A DNA stretch of 58,536 bases, from NCBI GenBank assembly GCA_019096195.1, contig JAGTXK010000154.1, positions 1 through 58,536 on the forward strand, read 5' to 3'. The notes beneath the pieces are model-generated. The model searched no databases and was not told the origin of the DNA. It worked only from the letters and a program-made list of their open reading frames with translations. Made by a program: the position numbers and the translations under genes. Position 1 is the stretch's first letter. The number at the start of each line of letters is the position of its first letter. This document shows positions 34,240 through 45,966 of this stretch, one piece after another. The DNA comes from Boletus sp. NGJ (Eukaryota; Basidiomycota; Agaricomycetes; Boletales; Boletaceae).

Positions 34240-34560
34240 GTGTGGGCAGAATGTAGGAGCGCATGCTGCCGGCGTCCGCCCATAATTTTGCTGAAAGGGC
34301 ACTCGGGACAAATATTCATTACCCCATTTCGAGGAAAATCAGCTGCGTCCCAGAATTATCCTCCACAGGATGAGGTTGACCTCAGGCAACTCATCAGTAG
34401 GCTAAGTGACCAAGTTATCGGAATAGAGCATAAGTGAGCTGCGGAAGCTCGGGTGAAAGAGAAGCATGTCATCATAATCAAAGATCCAGTGCATCAGGTC
34501 ATGAAAATGAAAATGAAAATGGAAGAAAAGGTGTCCAAGCAAGCATTGACAGTAAACATA
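34240..34560 (+). pseudogene. Relic of the Zn-cluster/coiled-coil gene family
   Basis: Translation from about 34309 gives ITPFRGKSAASQNYPPQDE and LRQLISRLSDQVIGIEHK, then a TGA and a continuing frame with VKEKHVIIIKDP. This matches the C-terminal coiled coil of the proteins at 40826-42224 (IRPPRGKLASKDEPPQD, LRELICGMSDRIVDLEQK). The zinc cluster and N-terminal domain are not present. It is a third, broken family member. Confidence 0.7.
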
Positions 34561-35208
34561 TGCCATTCCATTCCACTCATCCCCTCATGTGCTTCTGTTA
34601 ATATAAACTTGAATGAAATTGGTTGATCCAGTAAACTCTGACATACAATAGAATATCCCCCGGCTCAAGATAAGCACAAGTGCAAGGGATCAGCGAGGTG
34701 TGCTAACCAACAAAGCTATCTGTGTGGCTAAGCTTCATAAATGTGCAAAACAGAACCAGTATCATGGGTGGGATGGGGGTTAAACACGTACTGAAGAGAA
34801 AGGTCAAAGGCTATGCAAGAGGTTGGACGAGAGGAGGGCGGCGTTTTAATCTGAGCCTTTGGTAACCTTAGAACATCGGAAAGGTCGGAATCTCTAACTT
34901 TGGAACTCGCCTGCCTGCAATTGTCATTTGGTGGCCAGAAGTCAATGGTGATGAGTGGGAACTACCAGGGATAAGGACGGATGGTCTGGACACAGGATTA
35001 GCCTTCCTTCAGATTAAGATTTGATGAGGGTTATTCTTCATCCCTGAAGTCTGGAACACCTCGGTTACGATATTTATATTGCTTCGGAACAATTGAATTG
35101 AAATGCAAGTAACGTATGGGTCCAGATCTTCTTGCACAGTATGTAAAATTTCTTGCTTGAGTCTGAAAACGGGGCCTTACTTTCCACCGGCTTCTATCAT
35201 CCATCCCC
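34561..35208. other. Intergenic
   Basis: No gene is recognised upstream of the gene starting at 35209. AT-rich with a pyrimidine-rich stretch (CTTCTATCATCCATCCCC) directly before its ATG. Confidence 0.4.
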
Positions 35209-37051
35209 ATGTCTCCCAAAATAGTGACCGCTGCAAGTCGAATGCTTGCGCTGGCAAAGACACGTTCCATGGAGCCAGCCAACAGGAGACATAGGCCTAT
35301 AGAGTCTCTTAAAGCGGGACAGTCGAGTTCAACAACAGCGATTCAAAATGAAGAATATGAGTTTGCAAAGCATACACAGATGTCCTTGAAGGCCTCGGAG
35401 TGGCGGAAATGGAATAGGGAGAAGGACGTCAATACAGCGGTAAGCAAAGGATGGATAATACTTGATTGCTTCTATGTTCCATTTAATTTTGATTTCATTT
35501 GTTCATATAATGAGATCAGTCCGCTGAGAGTTGTTCTGCAGAGGTGCAGTGCATGCAATGACGACGGAGACATGGTGTTCTGTGAGGAAGACGGCTGCAA
35601 GTTGGCTTTCTGTTGTGACTGGATGGATGGAGAAGGGACTGTGTTAGGATGCCTGAGTCTACAGGAGGTGAAGAATCTGGAAATGTCGAGGGAAAAATTC
35701 ATTTGCCCATCATGCTCGACCAGAAAAAAAATACCATTCAAGGTGAGAGAAGTTTATTTAGAGCACATGGGCGGGTCTTCATCTTACACGGGACTTCCGC
35801 ATTAGCTAACATACCGTGGAAATCAAAGCCGTCTTTTCCATGCTCAGAGTATGGAACCTTTGGCATGGATATCGATTGTTTTGGAAGACCTGCAGCAGTT
35901 CCCACTCCAAACACAACTGAAGGCCTCACTGGAGAGTATGTATGGAGTACTCTGGGATGAACTAGTAAGAGATAAAGCCTCGTCTTACATCCAGTCTGGT
36001 TTTGATTTTTTTCTTCTTTCGTGTCATTTCTGTCCTTTGAAGGTATGCTTTAATCAGGTCATTCTTGGTACAGGGGGACCGCACACTAAGAGGCAGAAAT
36101 CTCCAAAGGAGAAAGATGTTGCGGTGTTGATCACAATAGAAAGCCATAGCTTGGTGGAGACCGGGGAAGTGATATGTGGAAGAAACATCAGCACTTCGGA
36201 AGTCAAAGGTGAACTGTTATCCAAGGTATGAAATTCCGATGGCTCCGGTGGTTCCGAAATACTGAAGGAAGGTCTCGAGGTGATTGCTCGGTACTTTTCG
36301 GAGGAATTACAGGAATATGTCAAGTTGTCAAGAAGCCCTCTAAAAGGGCTTATAGCATTGATTTGTGGATCGACTCTGAAAACCAAGGAAAGTAGAGAGG
36401 ACATGGAGAGTTTGATGCGAAGGTGATCTATGACACTCAGCTGTCGGAGCTTCTGTACTGACTACTTACTTAGATTGAACTTGACATTCATCATCGGGTT
36501 TCCCGCGACCTTCGTGAATCCAACTATGATTTCAGACACCCTCAATAGCTTTTGTCTGGCATTGTACTGCAAGAACATGTCTTTGAACGAGGCATTTCTA
36601 GAAGTATTTGGAGGGAAGCGGGAGCTCCTCTCGCGTTGTCCTGTGGTTCTCATGGAACGTAATCCAAGCACTGAGGTAAGCAGAATGAGATATATTGATG
36701 AAGTGAATAATCGGGATAAATTTGGAAATGTTATAGGTCATTTCCAGTAAGATGTTGGTGTATGGTGCCATGAGCCACAATCCATGGGGTGTTGCAAAAC
36801 CAGATTGTCCAAAGTGTAAGACGAACATGAGCGTGCAAGCAAGAATAAGGGGGGGTACGGGAGTCAAGGTTTCTTGGACATGTGTGTGCGGAATGGTTAG
36901 CATTAATTGTTCCAGAATGCCATCCTGCGTGCGGTGCGTACCTGTTAATTGGTTGCGGGACTTTTATTTCGTAGACTATCCAGTTCCGGAATCATTGTAT
37001 GAGGTAACATGGAGAGAGAAGAAGGTTTCTGGGATGAAGGTCGATGGATAA
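35209..37051 (+). CDS. PHD-like zinc-finger protein of unknown family
   Basis: ATG at 35209 (MSPKIVTAASRML), first exon to 35440 with donor GTAAGC. The second exon holds a zinc finger resembling a PHD: RCSACNDDGDMVFC, GCKLAFC, then GC and FICPSCSTRK. Later exons give SMEPLAWISIVLEDL (35.85 kb), PHTKRQKSPKEKDVAVLITIE (36.1 kb), EGLEVIARYFSEELQEYVKL (36.3 kb), LTFIIGFPATFVNP (36.5 kb), and SHNPWGVAKPDCPKC with a following CVCG pair, another likely zinc site. Introns are 45-80 nt with GT/AG ends. The C-terminal part is a domain I do not recognise. Convergent with the dioxygenase gene ending at 37436. A role in reading chromatin is suggested by the finger only. Confidence 0.6.
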
Positions 37052-37224
37052 TAAGGATGTATCAGCGCTCATTCCATAAATTCATGCTTTTCTTATAATG
37101 TCCCAAAGTTCCTACTTCTTGTATTCCTCGTGTGTGACTAAGGGCAGAGTAAGTTCTGTACCATTGTCAGGATCCCGTCACAATTCTGGGAGCAAATCAG
37201 AGGTTCGATGACCAAGTCCGGATT

Positions 37225-37420
37225 CATTTAGTTATATCACTTGCTAGCCCGGAAGTGTCATCCCGCGACCGGAACTAGTGGTTCTGAAGACACTCCCGGA
37301 ACTTTCCCGGAATGTCCCGAGGACATTCCGAAATCGGAATCAGCTTTTATCACACTCGGACTTCTCAACATTTCTTAGCCAATACTTACAACACATATTA
37401 CATACTTCCTTTGGAATAAC
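37225..37420 (+). mobile_element. TGACA element fragment
   Basis: Forward fragment with CCCGGAAGTGTCATCCCG, AACTAGTGGTTC, CGGAATCAGCTTTTATCACAC and the TTACAACACATATTACATAC block. Both ends are missing. It separates the two convergent genes. Confidence 0.65.
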
Positions 37421-37435
37421 AAATGATGCATACTA

Positions 37436-40187
37436 CTATAGCTCTGCACCCCAATGCTCACATAAAGTCTTCCAGCTCCACCGTGCTTGCATATACTTCC
37501 TTGCCATGTCCACGGTCCTGCTCGGAATGGTAATTCCGATACCTTGTGAGAGATGATTTCCTGTTTTCACTGTAGAAGCCCGAGGGGCCACAGTTCCATG
37601 AAGGTGTTCTCCTTTGAACCACCTTGTAGTACATATGAGTATGGATAACATACTCATGACTTGAAAGATGACCACTCACCAGGCACAATTAGCCTTAGTT
37701 TCCAAAACCTTTCCCCAGTGGGACAAACAAAAGTTAAACTCATCCTCATGGCATTTCTCCTTGAACAGTTGATATGATATTGTCCATGCTGCATCCTTGT
37801 CCATGTGCTGAGGTGCTATGTAGTTCCAGCAATGATAACCTGTGACTCCGTATTGGCCGAGCACATTCACCTCCCGTCCGAGGTCCTCCATTTCATGAAT
37901 CACTGATGAAGCATGTGGATGCAGCTTTGACAGGATACACTCAATGTCCTGTCATATCATGGTGATCATGAGGAGTGAATCACATAAATAAATTTTATTA
38001 AAATTGTCCCCCAACACGAGTGATAATCGAGACTGACCAATGCATGATTGAAAAGGGTGTGGACATCCTCCTGTGTTATGACTGTTGTCGCAGGATAAGG
38101 GGAATATCCATCTCCAGCTCGTCCCCCAGAAGGCTGGCGTGACCCTATGGGGCGCATCTCACCGTGATTCCAGTCCAAGAAGGCTTTCCGCCGCTTCAAC
38201 TTGGTGGTCAAATTCTTTAGCTTTTTTTGGTTTATCGCCAGTCGCTCAATTTCCTCGCCATCGAGCAACCTGAAAACCACCCCAGATACCTGCAGGAATT
38301 CTTAACCCTTGTGGGAGCATACTCAGAGTAAGGCTCAGCACTCACCTCCTCTCCGGTACGGGGGTCGACCAAGTGTACAGCGAACTGTCCACAGAGATCA
38401 TATATCTCCTTGTTGAACTTTATGGGTTCCATGTCTAAGTATGTCAATGGAACACTCTTTTCTCTCCTTCCCTCCATTTCATTTGCAGACATCTTGTCGG
38501 AGATACATCAGACTTTCCAACCTGCTGAGATAACATGAACCAACCGACATACCTTAGGGTTCATAGCATCTCCCTCTTCAGGGATTATCATATGGTTCTT
38601 GAGAACATAATCTAATCCACTCTCTTGGACTTGCAGGTACTGGATGCATTTATGGGAGTCGTCCAAATGCATGCAAGTCTTACACTCCCCATTGGAAGGA
38701 TCCCGGTTCCGGTTCCGGTTCCGATGAGCTTTGACCTTCCAGTTCTTCCGCGCGTTTCTCAGCATTTTGCTTAAGCTCAGAATATCCTTAATTGTGGGTG
38801 ATAGGTTCCACGTTGACCACACATTTTCATCCAGCCTACATATCGCACTATACATTCTCTTGACATCCCCTGGTTCAAACTTTGAAGAACTTTTTTCTGC
38901 ATCAGACGGAGGAGAAGAGAATGAAATGCTCACATCCATATCCTTTGTCTGTTCAACAGACCATATAAGCCAGTCGAAACATGCCGCGATGAAATTGTCC
39001 TCTGAGGACAGGAAAAATATCGAGTGTGGCTTAACTGCCATCGGAATCATGTTCCGGTCGGAAATCAGTTCCAGCAGCTTTCGTGGGTTGATCCTCATCT
39101 GGCTTGTCCTGGTGGTCTGGTTTATCAGCTCTTCTATCTCTTTCAATATCGTTTTGGTATCCTTCATAGAAAACCCCTGGCTCAAATTAGCCAAAGAAAG
39201 CAACAACGATTCCCTCCACTGGTACTTCCTGAAGCTACTTTGCATAAACTCCGAGTGGTGATTGAAGTCCATTGACTGCTTGGAGACCCAGAGGATCATC
39301 TTTGCCAGGCCTGAAGTCTGAACAGAAATAGCAGCTTATCAGCGATGAAATACAGGAAATTGACAAAAAGAAATAATGACAAGTGAAATCGGCCTTTGAC
39401 CCACATGAATGAATGGTTGTAAAACCTCAATATATCCCTTCCGCTTTCCTACTTCTCTCATTTGACGTAGGATCTGAATGGCAGCCTTTTCTGTATCCTA
39501 TATGCAGGATCATATTACCATATAAATTCAGTTTGACACCTAACCCACCTCCCATGGTTGCTGTAGGAAGAACCGCTCCAAGCCCTTCATCCATCCTGAG
39601 ACCAGTCCTTCCGGATCTTTAGACATTCTTGCAAACCATTCATGCCCATTTCTTGAACTTAGATTCTCCTCCTCTTGTTCACTGTCAGACATATGATCAC
39701 TGGAACCCATCTCATATGCGCTCTCCTTTGCTGTGTGCTATCATCAACCACATTTGTTATTCACTTCAACTCTGATCAAGCAAGACCAGCCACTTACACC
39801 CAATTCCATCTGAAACTGCTCCAGATCGAGCTTGCCATCTCTATCTGTCTCCGGTGCAAGGTTCAACATCTCCAGCCAGAGGGTCTGGCATATGAGCAGG
39901 GCCCGCTCATCTATGCTAATAGCCTGCCACACCACACCATGATCTTCCAGGAATTTCTCAGCCAAGGTGACCTATAATTCTGGTAAACCAATCTATTCAC
40001 AATTCCTGCCACATCTTCCCTGATATCTTACCGCGGCAATGTCGAGACTGAACAGGTGTGAAACCTTATTCTCCCACTCCCTGACTGCCTCTGGTGCTTC
40101 CGACGGAAAGAGTGTGCGCATCCTTATAGCTATGTACCAATCATTGAAACAGAAATCGTCGAATGTCATGAGTGCAGATTTCTTCAT
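37436..40187 (-). CDS. Probable Fe(II)/2-oxoglutarate dioxygenase
   Basis: Probable ATG at 40187 (MKKSALMTFDDF). Exons follow with LICQTLWLEMLNLAPE, RFFLQQPWE, a long exon at about 39260-38550 (SLANLSQGFSMKDTKTIL, NRNRNRDPSNGECKTCMHLD), PIKFNKEIYDLCGQFAVHLVD, and RPIGSRQPSGG. The final exons carry the best clue: GYHCWNYIAPQHMDKDAAW (a candidate HxD pair), EFNFCLSHWGKVLETKANCAW, an intron, then WFKGEHLHGTVAPR with a distal His, and GITIPSRT with a possible 2-oxoglutarate-binding Arg. The HxD...HGT order fits a double-stranded beta-helix hydroxylase. Whether it belongs to the TET/JBP nucleic-acid oxidases known in mushrooms or to another branch cannot be decided by eye. It lies next to the Zn-cluster gene and on the same strand. 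Confidence 0.55.
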
Positions 40188-40825
40188 GTTCACAAGTGAA
40201 ATGAGGTCAATCGGATAAGAATTTGGCGGACCTCAAAAGTTTTTCATCGATTTCACAAGATCTACACTCCGCCGGGATTGACCCTTCCGTTTCCGTTGTT
40301 TCTGTTTCTATCAACCTCGTTTCCTCGCGCCGAAGATCTTCTGGTTCCGCACCCAGAGTCGATCGGAACAATGGTTGCTGCTACATAATATGATAGTTTT
40401 CTGCGTCAATCACTCCATTCTACTCGTACGCTATGGCTAACTGTATCTCGATCGTAACCACTCACGAATTATACGTACCCCCGACATCATACCGTCCTCA
40501 CCCCATGGGTAGGCACTGGCTCAAGATAGGGCCTCTTATCTTCCACGAGGTATAGGTAGTCAAGTTCCATGTTTGTGTTGAGAGTATCATGTCACAAATT
40601 TTGTGAAGAATCCGGGCGGAACGTCGGAACATCTCGGGAAGCAAGATTCCTGAATCAGAGGGCCCCGACAAAATCTTCACCTTCTGAAAATGAATGGTGT
40701 AAAAACACATCAAAGTTCCCAACAGCTGGGATACCCAATCACCTCATTCTTACATAACAGACAAACTCGAACTCAAATGCATCAGATCCATTTCAAGTGC
40801 AAGGACATGAGGATAAGGGGAAGTG
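40188..40825. other. Intergenic spacer
   Basis: No gene is recognised in this 638-bp stretch. It contains TTCCGTTTCCGTTGTTTC-type pyrimidine runs near the dioxygenase 5' end. Confidence 0.4.
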
Positions 40826-42224
40826 CTACAATTGAGGCTTGGCCACCTTTGCTTTCAAAGCTCTCACCTGAAGCTCCAGATTGGCAATTCTTGTGACAAG
40901 GTGCTTCTTCTCCTCGTTGTCCACAGTGCTCTTCTGTTCCAGGTCCACAATGCGGTCACTCATCCCACAGATTAGCTCCCTCAGTTCGTTGAGTTTGTCC
41001 TGCGGAGGTTCATCTTTGGATGCCAATTTTCCTCGTGGAGGGCGGATGGAAAACTTGCCTGTGTTCTTTATCAGTGAATGAAAAACAAAGCAGAATCGTG
41101 GCAAAACTCACCGGCGATTATGCAGCGGATTTTGGCAGAAGCGCACGGGTCACATGCCCGTTTCTCAACCACCGTACCTGAGGCTTCAGATGTCATGGGC
41201 CACACACATTTGATGCGGCGAGCATTGCATGAATCACATGTCTGTGAGTAATACTTCCATTTCAAGGCTCACGCGCTAACGGAACTCATCTCATGACACA
41301 CCTTGGGGGCTTCCGACACTTCCGGTCGGACCGGTGCTTCTGCCTTGGCTTTGCCTTTCATGCTCGAGCCCACAGAGGGGCCAGCCTCATTTTCATCTTC
41401 GTTGTCGCTCTTGACGAACTCGGTCGACTTTACTTTCCTTTTTTTCTTTGCTGGCGGCGCCTTGTCCTCCTGTCTTGCCACCTCTCTCTTGCGCGCCGTA
41501 CGTCGGACCATTCTAGTGCTTGACACATTGGAAATGTTGGCGGATACTTCAGAATTGGGCCCTGTTATAGATTACTCTTGATTTAAGTGCCTGGAATCTT
41601 CCCTTAATGCAGGCTCACCACTTTTGTTGCCTGCAGCAAATTCTCCAGGTGCAGATAACAGCTGGTTTGATGACCCTTTTTTGACCTCAGAAGGTGTTGG
41701 AGATATTATCCTAATATTCACTACATTCAAGTTGTCAATTCCAAGTGAGATTTAGATTGTTTCTGAGGCTGAGAGGACCAACTCACCAGATGGTGGTGGC
41801 ACTTTCCACCAAACATCAACTCCCTTGAGCTCAGGAAGTGCATCTGCTGGTACATCCTCATACTGTGGTCCCATGATGGAGGGATCGTCTGCATGCACCT
41901 CATTAAAGCAGAGAGTCTTTATATTCATGCCACCACTGTAGTGGCGGAGCAACATGGCATCCAGACTTCCCAGAAGCCTTGGGTGCGGAGAGCTTACACT
42001 GGCTTTGGGAAGGTGGGCCTAAAACAAAAGGACATAGAAATATAATACTTTCGGAACAAAAAGATTGGGTTGCTTACCACTTCGGCCTCTAGATTGTCCC
42101 GCATCCAGACGACCCAGGCTTCCTTCGGCCCAACGATATGAGGGATGAACTCGAGGGCAGCATGTACTCGGGCCGTAGCAAGGATCACGCTTTTGTCGAC
42201 CTTCGAGTTGTGGAACGGATTCAT
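40826..42224 (-). CDS. Zn2Cys6-like cluster and coiled-coil protein, copy A
   Basis: ATG at 42224 (MNPFHNSKVDK). An N-terminal conserved region (VHAALEFIPHIVGPKEAWVVWMRDN) continues in exon 2 with HPRLLGSLDAMLLRHYSGGM and LPELKGVDVWWKVPPPS. A linker rich in Lys, Glu and Ser (PPAKKKRKVKS, a likely nuclear signal) follows. The zinc exon has CDSCNARRIKCVWP and ACDPCASAKIRC, spacing C-x2-C-x6-C-(about 17)-C-x2-C-x6-C. The last exon has PPRGKLASKDEPPQD and a leucine-rich coiled coil (ELRELICGMSDRIVDLEQK, HLVTRIANLELQVRALKAK). The cluster resembles fungal binuclear Zn2Cys6 DNA-binding domains but has a longer middle linker and sits near the C-terminus. Likely a DNA-binding or dimerising regulator. 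Divergent from the small-protein gene at 42407; paralog at 46525 with the same order. Confidence 0.75.
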
Positions 42225-42406
42225 GCCGACGAGTGAGTGCGAGCTTTAGCCTGAGAGAAGCGCAAGTGCAAGGTTGAATGGGACTTTACGAAATGCATTA
42301 CAAACGCGGCCAGTCACGGTCACGAATGTCACGCGTCACTTTGCGCAAAAGCTCAACAGTCAACTCCGAGTCTGACATCCTTCAACCGCATCCAGATCTG
42401 TTCAAA
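42225..42406. promoter_or_regulatory. Short bidirectional promoter, Zn-cluster A / small protein B
   Basis: Only 182 bp separate the two divergent start codons (42224 minus, 42407 plus), so control elements are probably shared. No specific motif was identified. Confidence 0.5.
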
Positions 42407-43155
42407 ATGTCTCCCTTTTCGAGGAACCTGAGCTCCGATGCCCTGAAAGCTCTTGAATGCGATATTATGGAATTCACTGTTGAGGAAGGTGGGACACTGA
42501 GCAAGCCGTCATCAGAATATCTCAAGGTATGCTGAATTTCTATAGCCGCATCATGCTCAATTTCCACAGATTACCCGGGAAGCAATTAAGCGCACTTTGA
42601 CGCGAATGCCTGTTGGCGGTTCTGTCAGCTTTGTTTTTCCAGAAAGTGGTAAAGGTATGGAGTCAGCATTGCAGTGGCTCGAAGGCTGGAAGGACCGAAC
42701 CGGAAGAAATGGTGAGTAATCATTTAGTTTCTCTGTTCTAACTTTGCTGACTGCATTACAACCTCCAGCCAACCAGCAGGAGGTAAGGAGAGTATGATAA
42801 AAGGCACGATAAATATTGATTGATTTTTATCTAGGACTCGCTGCCACGCAAACGTGCCCGAGATGGAACGCTCCCGGAACCAGTGGCCAAACGCTCCAAA
42901 GCTGCGACAGACCTTCGGCTTCTTCATTTTCATGTCACTTTATTGCTTGACTTGCTGCAGGGGAATTCCAACGTCGAGGATGCTGTCCTCCTCCTGCAGG
43001 ACAGTTTGACTATTGTAAACGCCGGAGCAAAATCAAGAATAGCTCTATGGCATCTTAATCGTGTGAAGTGTATGGTCCCGGTCCCGGACAATGAGGAGAT
43101 ATCGGACGCGGTGGATATGCTCTCGGAATGTATTTCTTACATGGATAAGCTGTAG
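42407..43155 (+). CDS. Small protein with shared C-terminal helical domain, cassette B
   Basis: Paralog of the gene at 27690-28488. ATG at 42407; exon 1 (42407-42526, 40 residues) ends GGTLSKPSSEYLK, exon 2 (42570-42711, 142 nt) gives ITREAIKRTLTRMPVGG and ALQWLEGWKD. Further exons lead to PRKRARDGTLPEPVAKRSK, a basic patch, and the helical domain LRLLHFHVTLLLDL, LLQDSLTIVNAG, IALWHLNRVKCM, LSECISYMDKL ending at 43155. Exon sizes and splice points match its paralog, but the protein has diverged strongly, so the duplication is old and both copies have stayed open. An in-frame stretch upstream (from 42278) is probably untranslated leader. Followed on the same strand by JmjC B, as in cassette A. 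Confidence 0.8.
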
Positions 43156-43537
43156 AAATTTACCGGGTTTTGTGTGTTCCTCATCACAAAGTTAGATGTG
43201 CACGCAGGGTTTAGTGAAGGTCAAGCTTACAAGATACCGGCCAGAATTCGGAGTTGTTCATGTCAAGAGTGTACCATATCGTGTATTAACAACAAATCAC
43301 AGGGCACCCTGATTCTGAGAACCTCGGGACCTCGAAAGCATGCCTCCAGTAACCTAAGCAAGCCAAGGGAATTATTTACTTATTTGAATTCCTTCGAGGT
43401 TATCACATCGGCCGCGGAGTAGGTGCATGAAATGAAATTGAAGTACGTGAGACATGATGTAAGCAAAAGGTGTGAGTGGACCTGCCTGTACTACTGCACC
43501 TTACTCGCCCTCGATTCACTGCCACCAGTGTTGATCC
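43156..43537. other. Spacer between small protein B and JmjC B
   Basis: No gene is recognised in this 382-bp stretch. In cassette A the equivalent position holds the basic/acidic gene; no relic of it is visible here. Confidence 0.4.
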
Positions 43538-45966
43538 ATGGATCAAATCCTCGAAGAATTGTTTGAAGACAACGGAAAGGTGTTAACATTGGACATCCCA
43601 GATGTTGACGCCATGGCGGCGACGCTCTACATCTTGAACGGTGGCACACCACCACCAGCGCCCGTCGTCGGTGATTTCGCGTATGACTTCGCGCATGCAA
43701 AGTTCGAGGTATATCATCCAAACGGTTGGAGGAGCTTCACTGTTGCCGACATCGAATCTCTGCTTCGCCATCCCAATGGCGACCCATTGATCGTCACATT
43801 CACGGCAAGCGGCGCAATACCATTCTGGAAGCAGACAAAGCAGGGCCAAGTGACCGAACGGTGTAACTTTGGTAGCATCGATGCTATGCTTTCCCACTTT
43901 CGACGGACGTTTGACAGTAGAAAACTGAAAGTCATCTCCGTGCCTTCTACCCCCTCCCTCGCAAACCCTGAGCAGCGAACCGACAGTTACAGTGAGTCTT
44001 TCGCTGGTAGACTAGACGTCCATTCTTGTTGACTAATTATTTCGACATAGAACGAAACATAGAAGAGTGCGTTCAAGGTGACTCAAATGAGGGTGCAAGA
44101 CAAAGTGGGTGTTTGTGTATCCAGTGTGTACCGCTGACTGACGGTTCCAACAGAACGCCAACGGCTCGCTGCGGTGCCTTCGAAGGGGCAACTAAAATCC
44201 AAAGATGCGGTACGGAAATGTGTAATATGGTTATCCATACCTCAATTTCGGGTTTAGTCGCGATTCGTAAGGACTTCAGTCGGGTTCCCGGAAGGCTCGG
44301 AAAAAGTTGTGTGGGATGGAGGATTTGAGACCTACCTTCCGTTCGCCGGGAAGCATTGTTCGAAGGTCAGTGGATGCACATTAATAATATTTTCGTGTGT
44401 CACAGCCTCTTTCAAAGGACATGGAAGGGACAGTGGTGAGGGAACTCGCAAGGTGCATGTCGGTAGAGCGTTCCGGATCGGGTTCTTGTGGTCCCGATCC
44501 CGACGCATTCCGCGTTCGAGACTTGATATACGAGCTCCAACTGGATCCCGCCCTACAGGCTCCCGGGGAGTATGACGTAGAAGAGACGGAACGGGCATGG
44601 AAGGATACGCTGGAAAAAATCGCATTCCACATGGCGCGATCGACGTCAGTTGTTGTACGAGGGTGTACACCGCAACTAAGGCTCAGGTTTTCGAAGACAT
44701 CAATGGCGTTACAATTTGGGAACCTTGGGCAACGGTGTCAGTGGGTCGAGGGAACTCTGTTGGCGGCCAACGAAGACGACTCAGAATCTAGCATTCCGTT
44801 CCACATGACAACGACGATGGAACAATTCATCAATATGGTCGAAGACACGAGTTCGTGTGGAAATTTCCTTGACATCAAAGACTTGAACTCATCCCCCCCT
44901 TTGTGGGTGACGCCTTTGCTCGACTCCACAAATGCTTGGAACCACACCATGCACATTCGGTTCAGTCAACAAGCGAAGAAGAAGAAGGAGAAGCCCCTGG
45001 AAATAGCAGTTGGAGGTCCCAGTATGATCCGGTCACCAACATGGACCTCGCAGGGATGGAGAATTGTAACACACCCTGGGTTTGTGACATTCCCACACCA
45101 TGATTGCTGTGGAATGTGCACATACGTGGTGGGGAACGCGGGGGCGAAGGTATGGGCAGTAATGCGACCCAAAAAAGAAAATTGCCCGAGTTCCTTGGAG
45201 GACCTCTCAAAAGTGTTTCAGAGTGCCACGAGACTCTCCAAAGAAGGTATGTATTCCGACGCAGACGTAGCCACGGTATGCCTCGAAGAAGGGGATGTGA
45301 TGTAAGTGCATGCAATCTTTATTTCTCTTCTTTTCCTCAACCCTCGGCATACTTGTACTGAAATATGCATACTACACTCCACCCGTATACAGGTTTCAAC
45401 CCCCGGGGATTTTGCACTGCGTGTATACCCCAGTGCCCTCGATATTCAGTGGTGGTTACTTTTACCACTATGAAACTATGCACTTAACCCGGGCAGTCCT
45501 TTCTATGATCCCAGTGGACAACGATGACACCCTCACCAATGATGATAGTCCTGGTTTCTTCCGTACGGTATGTCGCATGTTGATCGCGCTACGGTACCGG
45601 TCGGAACAACGTAAGTCCATGTTGGATATTAATATTCCCGAGCTAATATATATCATAGGAATTATGCGAAAACGAAGTCTTATAAGCCTTGCGCTGATCA
45701 TACTGGACCAGGCAAAGCACGGAAAGGACCGACCGAACCCTACGGATAGCTCCGGCCTTGCTGAAGAGGAGCGTGGAGAACTAGCCTTTGCGGTCAAGTG
45801 TGCAAAGGCACTGCTCAAATTCATGATGCTTACTGTCGCAGATGCAGAGCAGTTTGTAAACAATCAGGGACCATACTACTCCTGTGGTGAGGAAGAAGTC
45901 GAGATCCCTGCCTCTTTGGACGGCATTCCAGACCCTATATTTCCTGATATGAACAATGTGTTCTAG
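43538..45966 (+). CDS. JmjC-domain protein, cassette B
   Basis: Paralog of the minus-strand gene at 22677-25046. ATG at 43538 (MDQILEELFEDN). The N-terminal domain (DIPDVDAMAATLY, AKFEVYHPNGWRSFTVADIE) is followed by a linker and an exon with TSVGFPEGSEKVVWDGG; a 48-nt intron (GTACGG...GGTTTAG near 44213) removes an in-frame TAG. The JmjC core has GFVTFPHHDCCG (HxD), VVGNAGAKVWAVMRP, EEGDVM, an intron (45305-45392), FQPPGILHCVYTPVPS (distal His) and FSGGYFYHYETMHL. The tail (RKRSLISLALIILDQAKHG, CAKALLKFM) ends PDPIFPDMNNVF. All catalytic positions are present. Downstream, on the same strand, lies Zn-cluster copy B. Function: presumed Fe(II)/2-oxoglutarate-dependent hydroxylase or demethylase; substrate unknown. 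Confidence 0.87.

Noticed and set aside
37436-40187. Naming the dioxygenase a TET/JBP enzyme
   Set aside because: Only HxD, HGT and a possible Arg are visible; many oxygenase families share them. I kept the general call.
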